A DNA stretch of 37,492 bases from Comamonadaceae bacterium (GTDB lineage Bacteria; Pseudomonadota; Gammaproteobacteria; Burkholderiales; Burkholderiaceae_C). The stretch's first letter is position 1, and each line of letters begins with the position of its first letter. The stretch spans positions 1 through 37,492 of the forward strand of contig CANCUP010000009.1 in the NCBI GenBank assembly GCA_947381325.1, given 5' to 3'. The notes under the pieces were generated by a model. That model was given only the letters and a program-made list of their open reading frames with translations, was not told the DNA's origin and did no database searches. This document shows, one piece after another, positions 1 to 8,133 of the stretch. The position numbers and the translations under genes are program-made.

Positions 1-237
1 TGGCGCCATCGGGGTGGACACCGACCCAAACGGCAAATTTTGGCGCTGCGGTGCAGCGGCTGCTGCCGGCGCGCTTGGGGGCGTGATTGGCGCAGGGGGT
101 TGCGGTGGTGTCTCGGCGGCTGGTGTGGACGTCGTTTCAGCAGGTGCAGCCGCTTGTGGCATGACGGCGCCGCACTTCAGACAGAGTCTTGAAGATGTGG
201 CCGATTCAAAGCCACAAGAACTGCATGTATTTATCAT
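1..237 (-). CDS. Zinc-ribbon domain protein, N-terminal part (runs off the left edge)
   Basis: Reading the minus strand from an ATG at 237 gives 79 uninterrupted codons to the window edge. The first 25 residues (MINTCSSCGFES..., CLKCGA) form a treble CxxC pair, C5/C8 and C19/C22, the pattern of a small zinc ribbon. It is followed by a Pro/Ala/Thr-rich linker of about 50 residues. Such N-terminal ribbons plus low-complexity linkers often precede a membrane or other C-terminal domain, but that part lies outside the window, so no function can be given. A weak Shine-Dalgarno (AGGT) lies about 8 bases upstream. The gene diverges from the nuclease-like gene at 460. The plus-strand open frame over the same DNA (14-244) is an Ala/Gly-rich shadow. 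The call rests on the Cys pattern alone. Confidence 0.68.
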   Translation of the reverse strand, partial: MINTCSSCGFESATSSRLCLKCGAVMPQAAAPAETTSTPAAETPPQPPAPITPPSAPAAAAAPQRQNLPFGSVSTPMAP

Positions 238-330
238 TTTGTAGACCTATCAGTAAGATGAAGCACAGCATCTTTGGGTTGGTCTGCGATCGTATCAAAG
301 TTATCACACCTCGAAGCAAAATTCATGACT

Positions 331-361
331 TTGACAAGTGAGTTTTTGGTATCTTTTTAAT
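331..361 (+). promoter_or_regulatory. Candidate sigma70 promoter for the PD-(D/E)XK gene
   Basis: A perfect TTGACA lies at 331-336 in an AT-rich stretch. It is followed by T/A-rich -10 candidates (TTTTTA at 354-359 with a 17-base spacer, or TTTAAT at 356-361 with 19). The gap 238-459 otherwise holds no gene that I can see. Confidence 0.4.
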
Positions 362-459
362 TTTTTAAAACCTATGAATTAATCCAAAGGTACTCTCTTG
401 TTGTCAGGCTTTCCTCGACTGCAGATTGAACCCATGGATCGAATAAAGCTTGGAGTCCC

Positions 460-1731
460 ATGAATATCTTTGAAATTTTTTGTGACGGCAAAGGCCGAAT
501 CAACGAAACCAACATGAGTTCGATCTTGAACTTTTTGCTCGATCCAGTCAGGCCGCATGGGTTCGGCCATGCATCGCTGGCAAGATTTTTAACGCCGATC
601 AAAGACCAACTAGAACAATTCAACCGCTGTCACGAAGGCTTGGCTTGGAGTGCTTCGGCGACCTCGGACATGGACAAGTGGGTCAAGCGCTTTGCACGCA
701 TTGATCTGACGTTGGAGGAAGATGTCTTTGAGCCGCAAGAAGACACCAAGCCACGCAAGCGCATCTTGGACAACGTCATCCGGTTCTACGACGCACAACA
801 GCACCTCAGTTTGGTGATCGCCATTGAAAACAAAATTTCTTTGGCCAGCGTGACCGACTCAAAGCAACTGTCTGAAGAGTACGGTTTTCTGCGCGCCAGC
901 ATTGACCGGATCAACCGAGACATCCCGATCGTGTTTGTGTTTTTAACCCCGGAGCCCGTGAGCCATGCGAGTCAGGCCATCTTCCATGCCTTGGTGGTGA
1001 GGCCGCAAGACATCAAGGTGAATTACTGCTGGAAAAGCGCCACCCATGAGACTGCGCAGCCGCAAGCTTCCATCACATGGCTTGCGCGTGCTTTGTTGAC
1101 GGCTGAGCGATCGGGCGACATCAATCCGGCGTCGAGCCATGCGGACTTGTTTTTGCGCTCAATGATCAAATTCATCGCCAACGATTTTCAGCGTGAATCA
1201 GTGCAGGACGAAGCAGTGTCGAGCGACAACGCCATGAGCGTGCGGCCCATCGATGAGTTTTGGGACACGTGGCGTGCCGAAAAACCTGGGACTTTTCCAT
1301 TGGCCACGCAGCTGTTTGAGTTGATCCAAACCACTTTGCTGCAACACTGCGAACAAGCGAACTTGAGCCATGTGTACCAACTCGACGTTCGTCCCACCAC
1401 CACGCGGTTGGCCTGCTTTTATCGCCCGTTGGCGCAAGACGTCGATGTGCAACAAAAGAAATTACCCAACCGCCCTGTGGCCATATTCTTTGAAGGTGCC
1501 ACCAGCAACAAACGTGTGCAGCTGCAATTTGAGCGGCGCGATGGCGTGAGTTTGGAGGCTTTTCGCCGTGGTCTCCCTGACGCCACGCGCCTGTTGTTTG
1601 ACGAGATTCAACCCGATGAAAGCGGCGCCAACTACACCACCCTCTTGGTGCCTCAATCGACAGACTTGGTGCAAATGGGGCCACTGTTGCAAGCCGCGAT
1701 CCACGAAGCTGCGCAAGCCGCGATAGGTTAA
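460..1731 (+). CDS. PD-(D/E)XK nuclease-like protein (PDDEXK_4-type)
   Basis: Protein of 423 residues. The N-terminus (ETNMSSILNFLLDP near 16-29, then HGFGH) matches the conserved Glu-Ser-LLDP-HG start of PDDEXK_4 family proteins. The nuclease core is visible as RILDNV (Asp104) followed by AIENK (Glu123, Lys125) and the downstream SKQL (Gln136). This is the D...ExK plus QxxxY-like pattern of the PD-(D/E)XK fold, so a metal-dependent DNA-cleaving activity is plausible. The C-terminal half (about 230-423) is unrecognised. The start at 460 is supported by GGAG at 452-455. The upstream 220 bases are much more AT-rich than the surroundings, which may mean local acquisition. Its stop overlaps that of the convergent tautomerase gene by 3 bases. 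The family has been found near defence genes, but none is visible beside it, so a defence role is only a guess. Confidence 0.72.
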   Translation: MNIFEIFCDGKGRINETNMSSILNFLLDPVRPHGFGHASLARFLTPIKDQLEQFNRCHEGLAWSASATSDMDKWVKRFARIDLTLEEDVFEPQEDTKPRKRILDNVIRFYDAQQHLSLVIAIENKISLASVTDSKQLSEEYGFLRASIDRINRDIPIVFVFLTPEPVSHASQAIFHALVVRPQDIKVNYCWKSATHETAQPQASITWLARALLTAERSGDINPASSHADLFLRSMIKFIANDFQRESVQDEAVSSDNAMSVRPIDEFWDTWRAEKPGTFPLATQLFELIQTTLLQHCEQANLSHVYQLDVRPTTTRLACFYRPLAQDVDVQQKKLPNRPVAIFFEGATSNKRVQLQFERRDGVSLEAFRRGLPDATRLLFDEIQPDESGANYTTLLVPQSTDLVQMGPLLQAAIHEAAQAAIG

Positions 1732-2336
1732 TGGTTGATGGCTTGGACAGGGCGATGTGCTGACGGTGCGTGCGTGTCACGCGCTGCCAACACCACCCCT
1801 AAATCGTTCCACACGTCTTGCCGCGCAATCTTGCCGTCGACCACCTCAAAGCGGTCGATGAAGCGGATGCCCTCAAAGCTGTCCCCGTTGTGGAACACGC
1901 CACTCAAGCTGCCACTGACATACACCACGGCACCATCGCCGCGCCACGACTCGTCGAGGTGTTCAACGGTTTTTGTGATTGATTGGTAGCGCGGGCGCGA
2001 CCAATCGACCAACTCATGCAGAGTGTGCATCTGCACCTTGTCGGGAAACACCATCTCAAAGTCGGCGCTCAGGTGGGTGGCGGCCATGTCCAAGTTGCGC
2101 TCAGCCAGGGCATTCAAAAACGCCATCACCACCTCGCTGGCCACAGGGCGTGCTGCACCGCCGCCGGTGAACACCTTGCCGTCGCGCTGGTAGGTGCTGA
2201 CTTCTTGGATGAACACGGTGGTGCCCGCGTCCGCTGCGGCAATCACCGAGCGCGCTGTGACGGCGAGGCGTTGTACCAAGCGCTGTTGCACCTCGGGTGC
2301 GTAGCCGGGCAGCAGGGTGACAGAGATAACAGGCAT
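1728..2336 (-). CDS. Tautomerase (4-OT-like) fused to SnoaL-like domain
   Basis: Protein of 202 residues with two domains. Residues 1-65 (MPVISVTLLPGY... TVFIQEV... FTGGG) are a 4-oxalocrotonate tautomerase-like domain, where the catalytic residue is the N-terminal proline exposed after Met removal. Residues about 68-190 look like a SnoaL/NTF2-fold domain (AFLNALAERNLD..., a mixed alpha-beta region ending DRFEVVDGKIARQDVWND). I chose the ATG at 2336 over the in-frame TTG at 2339 because it puts Pro at position 2, as tautomerases need, and AGGAG sits 5 bases upstream. The gene diverges from the DHDPS-family lyase (121 bp between starts), suggesting a shared pathway in which a keto-enol or double-bond isomerisation is followed by lyase chemistry. 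The substrate is unknown. The SnoaL part may be catalytic or only structural. Confidence 0.8.
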   Translation of the reverse strand: MPVISVTLLPGYAPEVQQRLVQRLAVTARSVIAAADAGTTVFIQEVSTYQRDGKVFTGGGAARPVASEVVMAFLNALAERNLDMAATHLSADFEMVFPDKVQMHTLHELVDWSRPRYQSITKTVEHLDESWRGDGAVVYVSGSLSGVFHNGDSFEGIRFIDRFEVVDGKIARQDVWNDLGVVLAARDTHAPSAHRPVQAINH

Positions 2337-2341
2337 CAAGA

Positions 2342-2346
2342 CTCCT
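2342..2346 (-). promoter_or_regulatory. Ribosome binding site deciding the tautomerase start
   Basis: AGGAG on the minus strand, 5 bases before ATG 2336. It supports the start that leaves Pro as the mature N-terminus. Confidence 0.65.
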
Positions 2347-2457
2347 TGGTAGGCATGTGCACGCCGCGCATGCGTTCAAAAGTGTCGCATGAATGACGCC
2401 CGCTGCAGCATGGCCTTGGCTGAGCATGCGAGCATCTCAATCAGGAGTGAAACCGCC

Positions 2458-3390
2458 ATGCATGCCTTGAACCGATCCGCCACCGGCGTCTACCTGATCA
2501 CCGTGACCCCCTTCACCGACAGCGGTGAGCTGGATTTGGCCAGCACCGACCGCATGGTGGACTTTTTGTTGGAAACCGGTGTGACGGGCCTGACGGTGCT
2601 GGGCATCATGGGCGAAGCGCCCAAGCTCACGGCACAAGAGTCGCGCATCTTTGTCAAGCAGGTGCTGGCCCGCGTGGCGGGGCGCGTCCCCGTGGTGGTG
2701 GGCGCGTCGGCTGCGGGTTTTGCGCCCATGCGCGAACTCACCGAGAGCGTGATGGACATGGGCGCTGCGGGCGTGATGGTGGCGCCCCCCGGCACCGTCA
2801 AAACCAACGAACAGATCGTGGCCTACTTCGACATGGTCAACGAAACGTTGGGCGCCAAGGTGCCTTGGGTGCTGCAAGACCACCCGGTGGCCACCGGCGT
2901 GCAAATGTCGCCCGATGTGATGTTGAAAATCCTCAAGAACTCGCCCCAGTGCGTGATGCTCAAACACGAAGACTGCCCCGGCTTGGCCAAACTCTCGGCC
3001 ATTCGGGCGGCGAGTGATCGGGGTGAGTTAGAGCGCGTGTCCATCCTCACGGGCAACGGTGGCGGCTTGTTCTTGCCCGAAGAACTGACGCGGGGGGCCG
3101 ATGGCGCGATGACCGGCTTTGCCTACCCCGAGATGATGGTGGATGTGTGCCGTGCGCACGCCAGCGGCGATGTCGAGCGCGCCCACGACATTTTTGACGC
3201 CTACTTGCCGCTGGCCCGCTACGAGCAACAAGCGGGTGTGGGACTGGCGGTGCGCAAACACATCTTTGCGCAGCGCGGCATCATTGCCTCAGCGGCGGTG
3301 CGCAAGCCGGGGCCCAAACTGTCGGCGGCGGACTTGGCCGACATCGCACGTTTGACCGAGCGGCAACAACGTCGACTGGCGGCCTTGTGA
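2458..3390 (+). CDS. Dihydrodipicolinate synthase family aldolase/lyase
   Basis: Protein of 310 residues, normal length for the DapA/NanA TIM-barrel family. The Schiff-base lysine is visible as Lys169 in CVMLKHED, and the N-terminal GVYLITVTPFT is typical. The family loop G-T-T-G-E is altered to LGIMGEA (48-54). The catalytic Tyr of the YNxP motif is replaced by Gln140 (VLQDHPVATG), so it is unlikely to be lysine-biosynthetic DapA. It more likely cleaves or condenses another 2-keto acid. The start at 2458 is chosen because the longer in-frame start at 2389 adds 23 residues without family similarity, and AGGAG lies at 2443-2447. The gene is divergent from the tautomerase fusion and abuts, stop to stop, the convergent Bug receptor at 3391. 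Family assignment is sure, reaction unknown. Confidence 0.88.
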   Translation: MHALNRSATGVYLITVTPFTDSGELDLASTDRMVDFLLETGVTGLTVLGIMGEAPKLTAQESRIFVKQVLARVAGRVPVVVGASAAGFAPMRELTESVMDMGAAGVMVAPPGTVKTNEQIVAYFDMVNETLGAKVPWVLQDHPVATGVQMSPDVMLKILKNSPQCVMLKHEDCPGLAKLSAIRAASDRGELERVSILTGNGGGLFLPEELTRGADGAMTGFAYPEMMVDVCRAHASGDVERAHDIFDAYLPLARYEQQAGVGLAVRKHIFAQRGIIASAAVRKPGPKLSAADLADIARLTERQQRRLAAL

Positions 3391-4419
3391 TCACTCCGAC
3401 TTGATGCCCGCCGCCTTGATGATGGCCGCATTGGCGACCATTTCTTCGCGGATCATGGCGTCAAACTGCTCGGGGCTCATGGGCAAGGGCTCGGCGCCCA
3501 GGCTGGCCAAACGCTCTTTGACCTCGGCCGACTGCAAGGCTTTGAGCGACAACTGGTTGAGGCGTTGCACCACGTCACGCGGTGTTTTGGAAGGCACCAA
3601 CATGCCGGTCCAAAACAAGTAGTCGGCTTTGGCCACGCCAGACTCAGCCAGGGTGGGCACATCGGGCAACTGGGCCGAGCGCTTGGGCGTGCCCACCGCC
3701 AGCGCTTGCAATTTGCCCGCCTTGATCATGGGCAGCGCCGACACCAAGGGCGCAAAGAAATAGTCCACGCGACCGGTCATGGTTTCGGTGATGGCTTCGG
3801 GCGAGCCTTTGTAGGGCACGTGCACGGCGTCTATGCCAGTGGCCAACTTGAACTTTTCAGCGCTCATGTAGGTGGCGCTGCCCAAGCCCACCGAGGCGTA
3901 GTTGAGTTGACCGGGTTTGTCTTTGGCGGCGTTGATCACGTCTTGCACGCTCTTGTAGCCCTTCGCAGGTGAGACCACCATCACATTGGGCACGATGGCC
4001 AGAGGCGTGATGGCCGAGAAATCTTTCAAGGGGTCGTAGGCCACTTTGTTGATCAAGGGCAGCACCGTGTGCGCACTCGTGTAGACCAGCACCGTGTGGC
4101 CGTCTGCGGGTGCACCCAACAGCGCTTGAATGCCCAGGGTGCCTGCCGCACCGGCTTTGTTCTCGACCACCACCGACACGCCCAATTCGGCCTGCAGTTT
4201 TTCAGCCACTGAGCGCGCCACGATGTCCGACGCGCTGCCTGCGGTGGCGCCCGAGATCAGTTTGATGGGGCGGTTGGGGTAGGCCTGTGCTTGCGCCTGT
4301 GCGACAACAGGGCTTAGACAGACCGCGCTCAAGACGGCCAATGCGGCGCGTCGGGTGGTTGATGCGCGGGCCCCGCGCTGCAATGCGGTGGACGTCAACG
4401 AGGTCTTGGCTGTGGGCAT
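3391..4419 (-). CDS. Bug/TctC-family periplasmic solute receptor
   Basis: Protein of 342 residues. A signal peptide with TTRRAALAVL and an AQAQA cleavage region ends near residue 46. The mature part starts YPNRPIKLI and carries Bug landmarks: GSASDIVARSVAEKL, VVENKAGAAGTLG and the HVPYKGSPEA loop. Bug proteins bind carboxylates or similar small organic ligands in the periplasm as the receptor of tripartite tricarboxylate transporters, or act as stand-alone sensors. The RR pair could allow Tat export, but Sec is also possible. The start at 4419 replaces a longer frame (4557) because AGGAG lies 5 bases upstream and the extra 46 residues are not signal-like. It is the last gene of the minus-strand group after the aldo/keto reductase (6562) and hydrolase (5539), with 43 bp to the hydrolase. 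No TctA/TctB membrane genes are nearby. Confidence 0.9.
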   Translation of the reverse strand: MPTAKTSLTSTALQRGARASTTRRAALAVLSAVCLSPVVAQAQAQAYPNRPIKLISGATAGSASDIVARSVAEKLQAELGVSVVVENKAGAAGTLGIQALLGAPADGHTVLVYTSAHTVLPLINKVAYDPLKDFSAITPLAIVPNVMVVSPAKGYKSVQDVINAAKDKPGQLNYASVGLGSATYMSAEKFKLATGIDAVHVPYKGSPEAITETMTGRVDYFFAPLVSALPMIKAGKLQALAVGTPKRSAQLPDVPTLAESGVAKADYLFWTGMLVPSKTPRDVVQRLNQLSLKALQSAEVKERLASLGAEPLPMSPEQFDAMIREEMVANAAIIKAAGIKSE

Positions 4420-4424
4420 GGTGG

Positions 4425-4429
4425 CTCCT
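4425..4429 (-). promoter_or_regulatory. Ribosome binding site deciding the Bug receptor start
   Basis: AGGAG on the minus strand, 5 bases before ATG 4419. It argues against the longer frame opening at 4557. Confidence 0.6.
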
Positions 4430-4462
4430 AGTGTGTGTGGGTGTGCGATGTGTGTGCGTGGT

Positions 4463-5539
4463 TCAAATGCGCGGCATGCCCAGTTGCTCGGCCATCCAAT
4501 CGGCGGTGCGGTGGCGATAACGGTAGGGGCGGTTGTTGGCGATGTGGTTGCCGTCATCGACGATCAGCAACTCCACCGGCCCCGAGGCTTCTTGCGCCAT
4601 GCGCTGTGTGTCTTGCCAAGGGATGATGCGGTCGAGCTTGCCGGTCACCAAAAACAGTGGGCATTCAATCTGCTGGGCCACGCCGTTCTTCATGGTCAGG
4701 TTGCGGCTGTATTCTTTGGCCTCAGCCTGTGTGGCCAAGTGGCTGCGCACGCGAAAGGCTTCACGCGTCAAATCTGGCAAAGCATCCCAGGTGTCGCTGA
4801 AGTCATAGGGCCCGGCCAAACCAATGCAGGCCTTGAGGCGTTTTTCAAAGGCTGCTGCACGCGGTGCGTAGTAGCCGCCCAGGCTCACGCCCCACAGGCC
4901 AATGCGGGTGCTGTCTACTTCGGGGCAGGTGAGCACCCAATCGACCATGGCTTTGACGGGCACCTCGTAGTCGCCACGGATCGGAAAGTCGTACTCGGCT
5001 TCGCCTTGGCCAGGGCCGTCCACCATCAAGGTGGCGATGCCGCGTGCGAGAAACGGTTGCTCATAGGCTTCGAGTTCCTCTTTGGCCGAGTCCAGGCCCG
5101 GCACCATGATCAACACCGGGGGTTTGACGGCACCGGCCGGCAACCTCAAGAAGCCCGCCAAGTGGCCGTTCTCATATGGAATTTCCACGCGCTTGGCGGG
5201 TGGACGCATGTGCGGCAGCGCCAACTGCTTGCAGGCCACGGCCTTCATGTGGGCGGCGCGCATTTCGTCGATGTCGTGCACCGACACAAACTTGGCAAAG
5301 TGGTAGTAGACCGCGGCGCGCGACAGGTGTTCGCTGGCGCTGAGTTTGTAGCCATCGGCCAACGCCTCGTGGCCCAAGGCTTCGTGCACTTCGGCGCGTT
5401 TGCACCAGGCGCTGGTCCAGTCTTCCCAGCGCTCAATGCCACGGGTGACTTCTTGAAAGTCGGTCAGCAACACGCCGTTCGACACAAACCGGGGGGCCCA
5501 ATGTGAAATGGCCGATTCAACGCGGGGATCTTTGCTCAT
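4463..5539 (-). CDS. Alpha/beta hydrolase, 2,6-dihydroxypseudooxynicotine hydrolase-like
   Basis: Protein of 358 residues with an N-terminal helical cap (about 1-110) and a C-terminal alpha/beta-hydrolase core. The core shows the nucleophile elbow GVSLGG (Ser219), Asp303 in GKLDRIIP and His332 in DDGNHIA. The layout, length and triad spacing resemble the nicotine-pathway C-C bond hydrolase of Arthrobacter and the FrsA-like esterase group (established family knowledge). A C-C or ester hydrolase of an aromatic or keto-acid intermediate is therefore likely. No signal peptide, so cytoplasmic. ATG 5539 is preceded by GAGG. It lies between the aldo/keto reductase (39 bp upstream) and the Bug receptor (43 bp downstream), consistent with one transcript for import and breakdown of a compound. 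A secreted paralogue lies at 6930-8120. Confidence 0.83.
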   Translation of the reverse strand: MSKDPRVESAISHWAPRFVSNGVLLTDFQEVTRGIERWEDWTSAWCKRAEVHEALGHEALADGYKLSASEHLSRAAVYYHFAKFVSVHDIDEMRAAHMKAVACKQLALPHMRPPAKRVEIPYENGHLAGFLRLPAGAVKPPVLIMVPGLDSAKEELEAYEQPFLARGIATLMVDGPGQGEAEYDFPIRGDYEVPVKAMVDWVLTCPEVDSTRIGLWGVSLGGYYAPRAAAFEKRLKACIGLAGPYDFSDTWDALPDLTREAFRVRSHLATQAEAKEYSRNLTMKNGVAQQIECPLFLVTGKLDRIIPWQDTQRMAQEASGPVELLIVDDGNHIANNRPYRYRHRTADWMAEQLGMPRI

Positions 5540-5578
5540 GGTGCCTCTGCAAAAAGTTGTTGAGATGAAAGAAAAAAA

Positions 5579-6562
5579 TCAAATGCCCAAGCCCGCCAGC
5601 ATGGCGCGTGGGTAACGCTCGCCAGCCCGCGACTCGGGGGTGAAGATGGCTTCAAGCTCTGCGCTGTCCTCAGCGCTCAGCGTGAACCCTGCTGCAGCCA
5701 CGCTTTGCTCCAAGTAGCTCACGCGCTGGGTGCCGGTGATGGGCACGATGTCGTCACCTTGCGCCACCGTCCAGGCCATGGCCAGTTGCGCGGTGGTCAG
5801 TCCCAAACGGTCGGCCATGGTTTGCATGCGCGCCACCAGTGTGAGGTTGTGGGCCAGGTTGTCGCCATGAAAACGCGGGTGAATGCGGCGTCGGTCTTTG
5901 GGGTCTAAGTCGTCAAAGCTTTGGATGCCACCGGTCAACAAACCACGCCCCAAAGGCGAGTAACCCACAAAGGCGATGTGGAGTTGGCGGCACAGCTCAA
6001 TCATCTCGATCTCGGCGTCGCGGTACCACAGCGAGAACTCGGTTTGCAGCGCAGTCATGGGGTGCACGCGGTGCGCGCGCTGGAGGGTGTCCACCCCCGC
6101 TTCGCAGATGCCGAGGTAGCGCACCTTGCCTTGCTCGACCAAGCGCGACATGGCGCCCACGGTGTCCTCAATCGGTGTGTTGGGGTCGACGCGGTGCAGG
6201 TAGTACAGGTCAATGCAGTCGGTGCCCAAGCGCTTCAAACTGGCTTCGCAGCATGACACCACGTATTCGGGGCGAGCGTTGGTGGCTTTGCTGCCATCGG
6301 GCAGGGTGATGTTGCCAAACTTGCTGGTCACCACCGCGTGCTGACGTTGCGATCCCAGCGCAGCACACAGCCATTCTTCGTGCAAGCCATCCCAGTAGGC
6401 GTCGGAGCTGTCGAAAAAATTCATGCCCAACTCGAGCGCCCGGTGCACCAGGTGCTTGAACTCGTTCAGGCCGTGCGCGCTGAAGTCTTGAAAGCCCATG
6501 CTGTGGCCCAGGCCCACGGCCGAAACCTCCAGGCTGGATGCGCCCAGGCGTTTGCGTTTCAT
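5579..6562 (-). CDS. Aldo/keto reductase
   Basis: Protein of 327 residues, normal for the AKR superfamily of NAD(P)H-dependent carbonyl reductases with a TIM barrel. The tetrad is complete: Asp51 and Tyr56 in FFDSSDAYWDG, Lys81 in VTSKFG and His123 in YYLHRVD. The C-terminal cofactor-binding stretch contains VPITGTQRVSYLEQ. The usual YGxGxNE loop is changed to YWDGLHEE. The start is ATG 6562 because GGGAG lies 7 bases upstream and the 30-residue extension to 6652 is unlike the family. It is first in the minus-strand operon with the hydrolase and Bug receptor, and is divergent from slyX. The substrate is unknown. Confidence 0.9.
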   Translation of the reverse strand: MKRKRLGASSLEVSAVGLGHSMGFQDFSAHGLNEFKHLVHRALELGMNFFDSSDAYWDGLHEEWLCAALGSQRQHAVVTSKFGNITLPDGSKATNARPEYVVSCCEASLKRLGTDCIDLYYLHRVDPNTPIEDTVGAMSRLVEQGKVRYLGICEAGVDTLQRAHRVHPMTALQTEFSLWYRDAEIEMIELCRQLHIAFVGYSPLGRGLLTGGIQSFDDLDPKDRRRIHPRFHGDNLAHNLTLVARMQTMADRLGLTTAQLAMAWTVAQGDDIVPITGTQRVSYLEQSVAAAGFTLSAEDSAELEAIFTPESRAGERYPRAMLAGLGI

Positions 6563-6569
6563 CGCTTGT

Positions 6570-6574
6570 CTCCC
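6570..6574 (-). promoter_or_regulatory. Ribosome binding site deciding the aldo/keto reductase start
   Basis: GGGAG on the minus strand, 7 bases before ATG 6562. It favours this start over the upstream one at 6652. Confidence 0.55.
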
Positions 6575-6663
6575 TTGTTGTGGGCGCAGTGTAAATTCAA
6601 ATGCGTGCCTGAACCACCTACCATCAGGGCACCTCAGCGACAGCACACCCACCCATCCAGACC

Positions 6664-6879
6664 ATGAATCCTCAAGACATTGACCAACGGCTGACCGACT
6701 TGGAAATCAAGGCCAGCTTCACCGAAGACCTGCTGGAGCAGCTCAACCAAGTCGTCTACCAGCAACAGCAGCAGATCGATGCCTTGCTGCGCGAGGTGTC
6801 GCACTTGCGTCAACAGATGCCAGAGGGTGGGGGCGGCCAGACGCGTAATTTGCGCGACGATTTGCCACCGCATTACTGA
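6664..6879 (+). CDS. slyX: SlyX family protein
   Basis: Protein of 71 residues. It starts DIDQRLTDLEIKASFTEDLLEQLN and ends with the family hallmark DLPPHY after a short Gly-rich linker. The central Gln-rich heptads predict a coiled coil. SlyX is a small cytoplasmic protein of unknown function; the name comes from its position beside slyD in Escherichia coli. Here no slyD is next to it. No clear Shine-Dalgarno precedes the ATG. It is followed 50 bp later by the exported hydrolase on the same strand. Confidence 0.9.
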   Translation: MNPQDIDQRLTDLEIKASFTEDLLEQLNQVVYQQQQQIDALLREVSHLRQQMPEGGGGQTRNLRDDLPPHY

Positions 6880-6929
6880 ACGGCTCTGACCGCACCCTCG
6901 CGTTTGCTTTTCACCACAAGGAGACACCC

Positions 6930-8120
6930 ATGAAACTTGCCCAACTTTTACTCAGCGTCGGTCTGTTACTCGGTGGCGTTTGCACTGCGGTGCAGGCACA
7001 GATGGCGCCTGCACGTACCTGGCCTGAACTCAAACAGGCGGTGCAAGAGCGGGTCAATGCCCAGCGCTATCCCATGACCGGCTTTGACGCCAAGCAAGTG
7101 GCTGAAATTTTGCAACGCATCCAATCGCTGGATCGCGATGAGTGGGCGCGCGCTTGGATTCAAACCGGGGATGTGCATGCACGGCATGCCCAATCCTTGT
7201 CGAGCAGTCAACCCGCTTTGGCCGCTGAGGCCTATTTGTCGGCTTGGCGCTATTACGGCTTTGGGGCTTGGCCGACACAAAACGCCGCCGAAAAAAAACG
7301 CGCCCATGCGCTGGGCACCCAAGCCTTCAGGGCCTATGCAGCGCTGGCACAGCCCAAGATCGAGGTGCTGCGCATCCCGTTCGAGGGCCGTGAGATCGTG
7401 GGCTACTTGCAGCGCCCCGTGGGAGTTGCCAAGCCACCTGTGGTGCTGTCGGTGGGGGGCTTAGACAGCTACAAGGAATTCGTGGTCGAGCAGTTTGGCC
7501 CCGACTACCTCAAGGCTGGGTTGGCCTATGTGGCGTTGGACATGCCGGGCACGGGCGAGTCACCGATCAAAATTGATGTGGGCGCCGAGCGCATCTTCTC
7601 GCGCGTGATGGATGCCTTGCAGTCACGCACCGACCTTGACATCCAAAAGATCGGTTTCCAAGGCGTCTCATGGGGCGGCCACTGGGCGGCACGCATGGCC
7701 TATGCCGAGCCGCAACGCCTCAAGGCCGTGGTGAACTGGGGCGGACCTGTGCATGCCTATTTCCAAAAAGATTGGCAGACCAAAGCCTTGGGCACGCGGG
7801 AGTATTTGTTTGACCTCTTCCAAGCGCGCGCTGCGGTGTACGGCGTGGACACCTTGGACGATTTCTTGGCCTATGGCCCCCGCATGTCTTTGAAAGATGC
7901 GCAGGCCTTGAACAAACCGTCGGCGCCGCAGTTGTTGGTCAACGGCCAAAAAGACTCACAGGTGCCGATTGACGACCTTTACCTGGTCTTACAAAACGGC
8001 AGCGCCAAGCAGGCCTGGGTCAACCCAGAAGGCGGTCATTTGGGCCGTGACAAGCAGTGGTCGGACGGGCGCATCTTCAGCGAAGTCATCGTGCCTTGGT
8101 TCAGCCAACAGTTGAAGTGA
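6930..8120 (+). CDS. Exported alpha/beta hydrolase, FrsA/DHPON-hydrolase-like
   Basis: Protein of 396 residues. A clear Sec signal peptide (MKLAQLLLSVGLLLGG... AVQA) ends near residue 23, so the enzyme should be periplasmic. The core shows GVSWGG (Ser247), Asp342 in GQKDSQVP and His370 in EGGHLGRD, with the same N-terminal helical cap region as the cytoplasmic hydrolase at 4463-5539. Matching stretches (KPPV, GLDS, GxGE) make the two paralogues. AAGGAG just upstream supports ATG 6930. It is followed by a convergent lipocalin 13 bp away. Esterase or C-C hydrolase activity is inferred. The substrate is unknown. Confidence 0.83.
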   Translation: MKLAQLLLSVGLLLGGVCTAVQAQMAPARTWPELKQAVQERVNAQRYPMTGFDAKQVAEILQRIQSLDRDEWARAWIQTGDVHARHAQSLSSSQPALAAEAYLSAWRYYGFGAWPTQNAAEKKRAHALGTQAFRAYAALAQPKIEVLRIPFEGREIVGYLQRPVGVAKPPVVLSVGGLDSYKEFVVEQFGPDYLKAGLAYVALDMPGTGESPIKIDVGAERIFSRVMDALQSRTDLDIQKIGFQGVSWGGHWAARMAYAEPQRLKAVVNWGGPVHAYFQKDWQTKALGTREYLFDLFQARAAVYGVDTLDDFLAYGPRMSLKDAQALNKPSAPQLLVNGQKDSQVPIDDLYLVLQNGSAKQAWVNPEGGHLGRDKQWSDGRIFSEVIVPWFSQQLK

Positions 8121-8133
8121 CAACGCGCGACGC

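Noticed and set aside
4355-5506. Plus-strand frame of 383 codons
   Set aside because: Antisense to the alpha/beta hydrolase, which has a full catalytic triad.
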